64,000 nt of DNA from Streptomyces sp. NBC_00576 (GTDB lineage Bacteria > Actinomycetota > Actinomycetes > Streptomycetales > Streptomycetaceae), in the NCBI RefSeq assembly GCF_036345175.1, contig NZ_CP107780.1, forward strand, positions 6,014,001-6,078,000, read 5' to 3'. Each line of letters begins with the position of its first letter. Positions within the stretch are counted from its first letter, which is position 1. The notes beneath the pieces were generated by a model, which worked only from the letters and a program-made list of their open reading frames with translations, was not told the DNA's origin and did no database searches. This document shows, piece by piece, positions 63,035 through 64,000 of the stretch. The position numbers and the translations under genes are program-made.

Positions 63035-64000
63035 ATGGCGGTTGGGTGGGGCGTGCGTGCTCGGGGGAGGGCGCGGGCGGAGGAGGCGGGGTGGCCTGCT
63101 GTCCCGGTTCAGACGAATTTTTCCTCTGGGGCCAACCGCCCCGCGGAGGTGGACCCCACATCGTCCGAAGTGACGCGGTTGCTGTGTCAGGCGGTTTATG
63201 CGCGTCCTGATCGGGTGAAGGCCGGGAAGGCGTGGTGGCGCAGGGTCCGGGGCAAAGCGGGGAAGGCCAAGAAGCCTCGGCGCAGTACCAGGCGGCCGAT
63301 CTTTCTGGAGGGCAGCGACGACTGTCCGCCCCTGGGGGAACCGACTGCGCAGTGGGTTGTCGACCATGTGTTGCACGGTCCGCCGTTGCCTGTGCCGTCG
63401 TACGGCTTCGACCTCGTTCCGGTGACGGCGCACAGCCTTCGTGCGCGGCGCCGCCGGTGGGCACGGCGCGCATGCATCCTGGTCCTGTGTGGGCTGGTCG
63501 CCTATGCGGTGCCATGGGCTTTCGCGATCTGGGCTGCGGCCGTCATCGTCGCTTTGTTCCTAAGGTGGGCTGCCTTCCGCGCGATCCGCAGGGTCGGCCT
63601 GACGCGGTGGGCGCCTTCGCGGCGCCTGGCGTATGTCGTGCTGCTCACACCGTGGCTGCTCGCACTCCTGCCGTACGGTCCCGTTGACGGCGACGTGTTC
63701 GAGCTGCGACTCGAACTGGCCTTACTCCCCTTCGGGCTGGCGGCTGTCGTCGCACTGGCGTATGCGGCCGACCGGCTTGTGGCAAGGGCTGCGCTGGGTG
63801 CCCTCGCGCGAGACGGCGTGTCGTCCGATGACCTGCCGTGGGTCGCTGCAAAGGCCGGACGCCGAATGTCGGACATCAGCAAGGACCAGTCACAGTTGGC
63901 GCTGCCCTACGACGCCTCGGAGCAGTTCGTCGGTGCCGGACGTGATGTCTGGGGGCCCGCTCGCATCAGCATCCCCCTGAAACCCAAGGACGCCGAGGAG
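63035..64000 (+). CDS. Membrane protein, 3' end outside the window
   Basis: An open frame of 322 codons runs off the right edge. ATG at 63035 follows GGGGGAG by 4-5 nt. The N-terminal 135 residues are soluble and basic (GKAGKAKKPRRSTRRP), with FLEGSDDCPPLGEPTAQWVVDHVLHGPPLPVPSYG. Hydrophobic segments then follow, including CILVLCGLVAYAVPWAFAIWAAAVIVALFL, LAYVVLLTPWLLALLPYG and LALLPFGLAAVVALAYAAD, then a soluble part up to the edge. Family unknown. It may belong to the same element as the ATPase pair. Confidence 0.7.
   Translation, partial: MAVGWGVRARGRARAEEAGWPAVPVQTNFSSGANRPAEVDPTSSEVTRLLCQAVYARPDRVKAGKAWWRRVRGKAGKAKKPRRSTRRPIFLEGSDDCPPLGEPTAQWVVDHVLHGPPLPVPSYGFDLVPVTAHSLRARRRRWARRACILVLCGLVAYAVPWAFAIWAAAVIVALFLRWAAFRAIRRVGLTRWAPSRRLAYVVLLTPWLLALLPYGPVDGDVFELRLELALLPFGLAAVVALAYAADRLVARAALGALARDGVSSDDLPWVAAKAGRRMSDISKDQSQLALPYDASEQFVGAGRDVWGPARISIPLKPKDAEE

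Noticed and set aside
62736..63515. 259-codon leftward frame across the right-edge membrane-protein gene
   Set aside because: Its first two thirds are antisense to the membrane-protein gene; only the segment in the intergenic gap is worth noting.

Overview
The window is chromosomal DNA of a Streptomyces (or a very close actinomycete). GC content is very high, codons end in G or C, GTG and TTG starts are frequent, and the order ybaB-recR-DUF5063 ... ask-asd, SURF1 is the conserved Streptomyces arrangement. Species-level identity cannot be read from the sequence.

Layout. 1-2321: conserved block (divergent membrane-protein start, ybaB, recR, DUF5063). 2400-6820: an accessory insertion with a Scr1-like HTH/DUF397 pair, a winged-helix/zinc-finger protein, a 79-residue protein, a Uma2 nuclease and a P-loop kinase. 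6850-17060: TauE exporter, secreted SnoaL-like protein, an OmpR-type two-component pair, aspartokinase and aspartate-semialdehyde dehydrogenase, an ECF-like sigma factor with a membrane partner, SURF1 and an NTF2-like protein. 17190-21175: S9 peptidase and a two-RCK potassium-channel-like protein. 21270-25100: cobalamin genes cbiD, cobK and cobH around a nickel/cobalt permease with a Nur-box-like operator. 25228-31483: a cytosolic UrtA-like sensor and the urea transporter urtABCDE, ended by a perfect hairpin.

31500-33980 is a decayed accessory patch: a cupin remnant, a DUF6247 protein, a second winged-helix/zinc-finger protein, and a deletion scar joining a broken ATPase to the last codons of a lost HTH gene upstream of an orphan DUF397 gene. 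34435-39952 is a compact five-gene metabolic cluster (2-oxoglutarate oxygenase, TauE exporter, FMN alpha-hydroxy-acid oxidase, PLP aminotransferase, BenE transporter) that could make or use an arylglycine-type amino acid. It is followed by a GNAT enzyme, a 1386-residue HTH-STAND-WD40 protein, a two-component pair beside a MacAB-like exporter operon, a FAD monooxygenase, a xylFGH-like sugar ABC operon with a palindromic operator, and a PAS/SpoIIE phosphatase.

58650-64000 is a mobile-element graveyard: a remnant resembling a sulfur-recognising McrA-type enzyme, a frameshifted IS701 transposase, the last 40 codons of an integrase, a 20-bp perfect hairpin and a 43-bp copy of the tRNA-Pro(CGG) 3' end. 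Next to that attachment site lies an intact, translationally coupled pair, an ABC/OLD-like ATPase plus a DUF4276 protein with TOPRIM-like acidic motifs. This is the best candidate for an under-described (probably defensive) system here. The right edge cuts a membrane-protein gene. No complete tRNA, rRNA or CRISPR array was seen.
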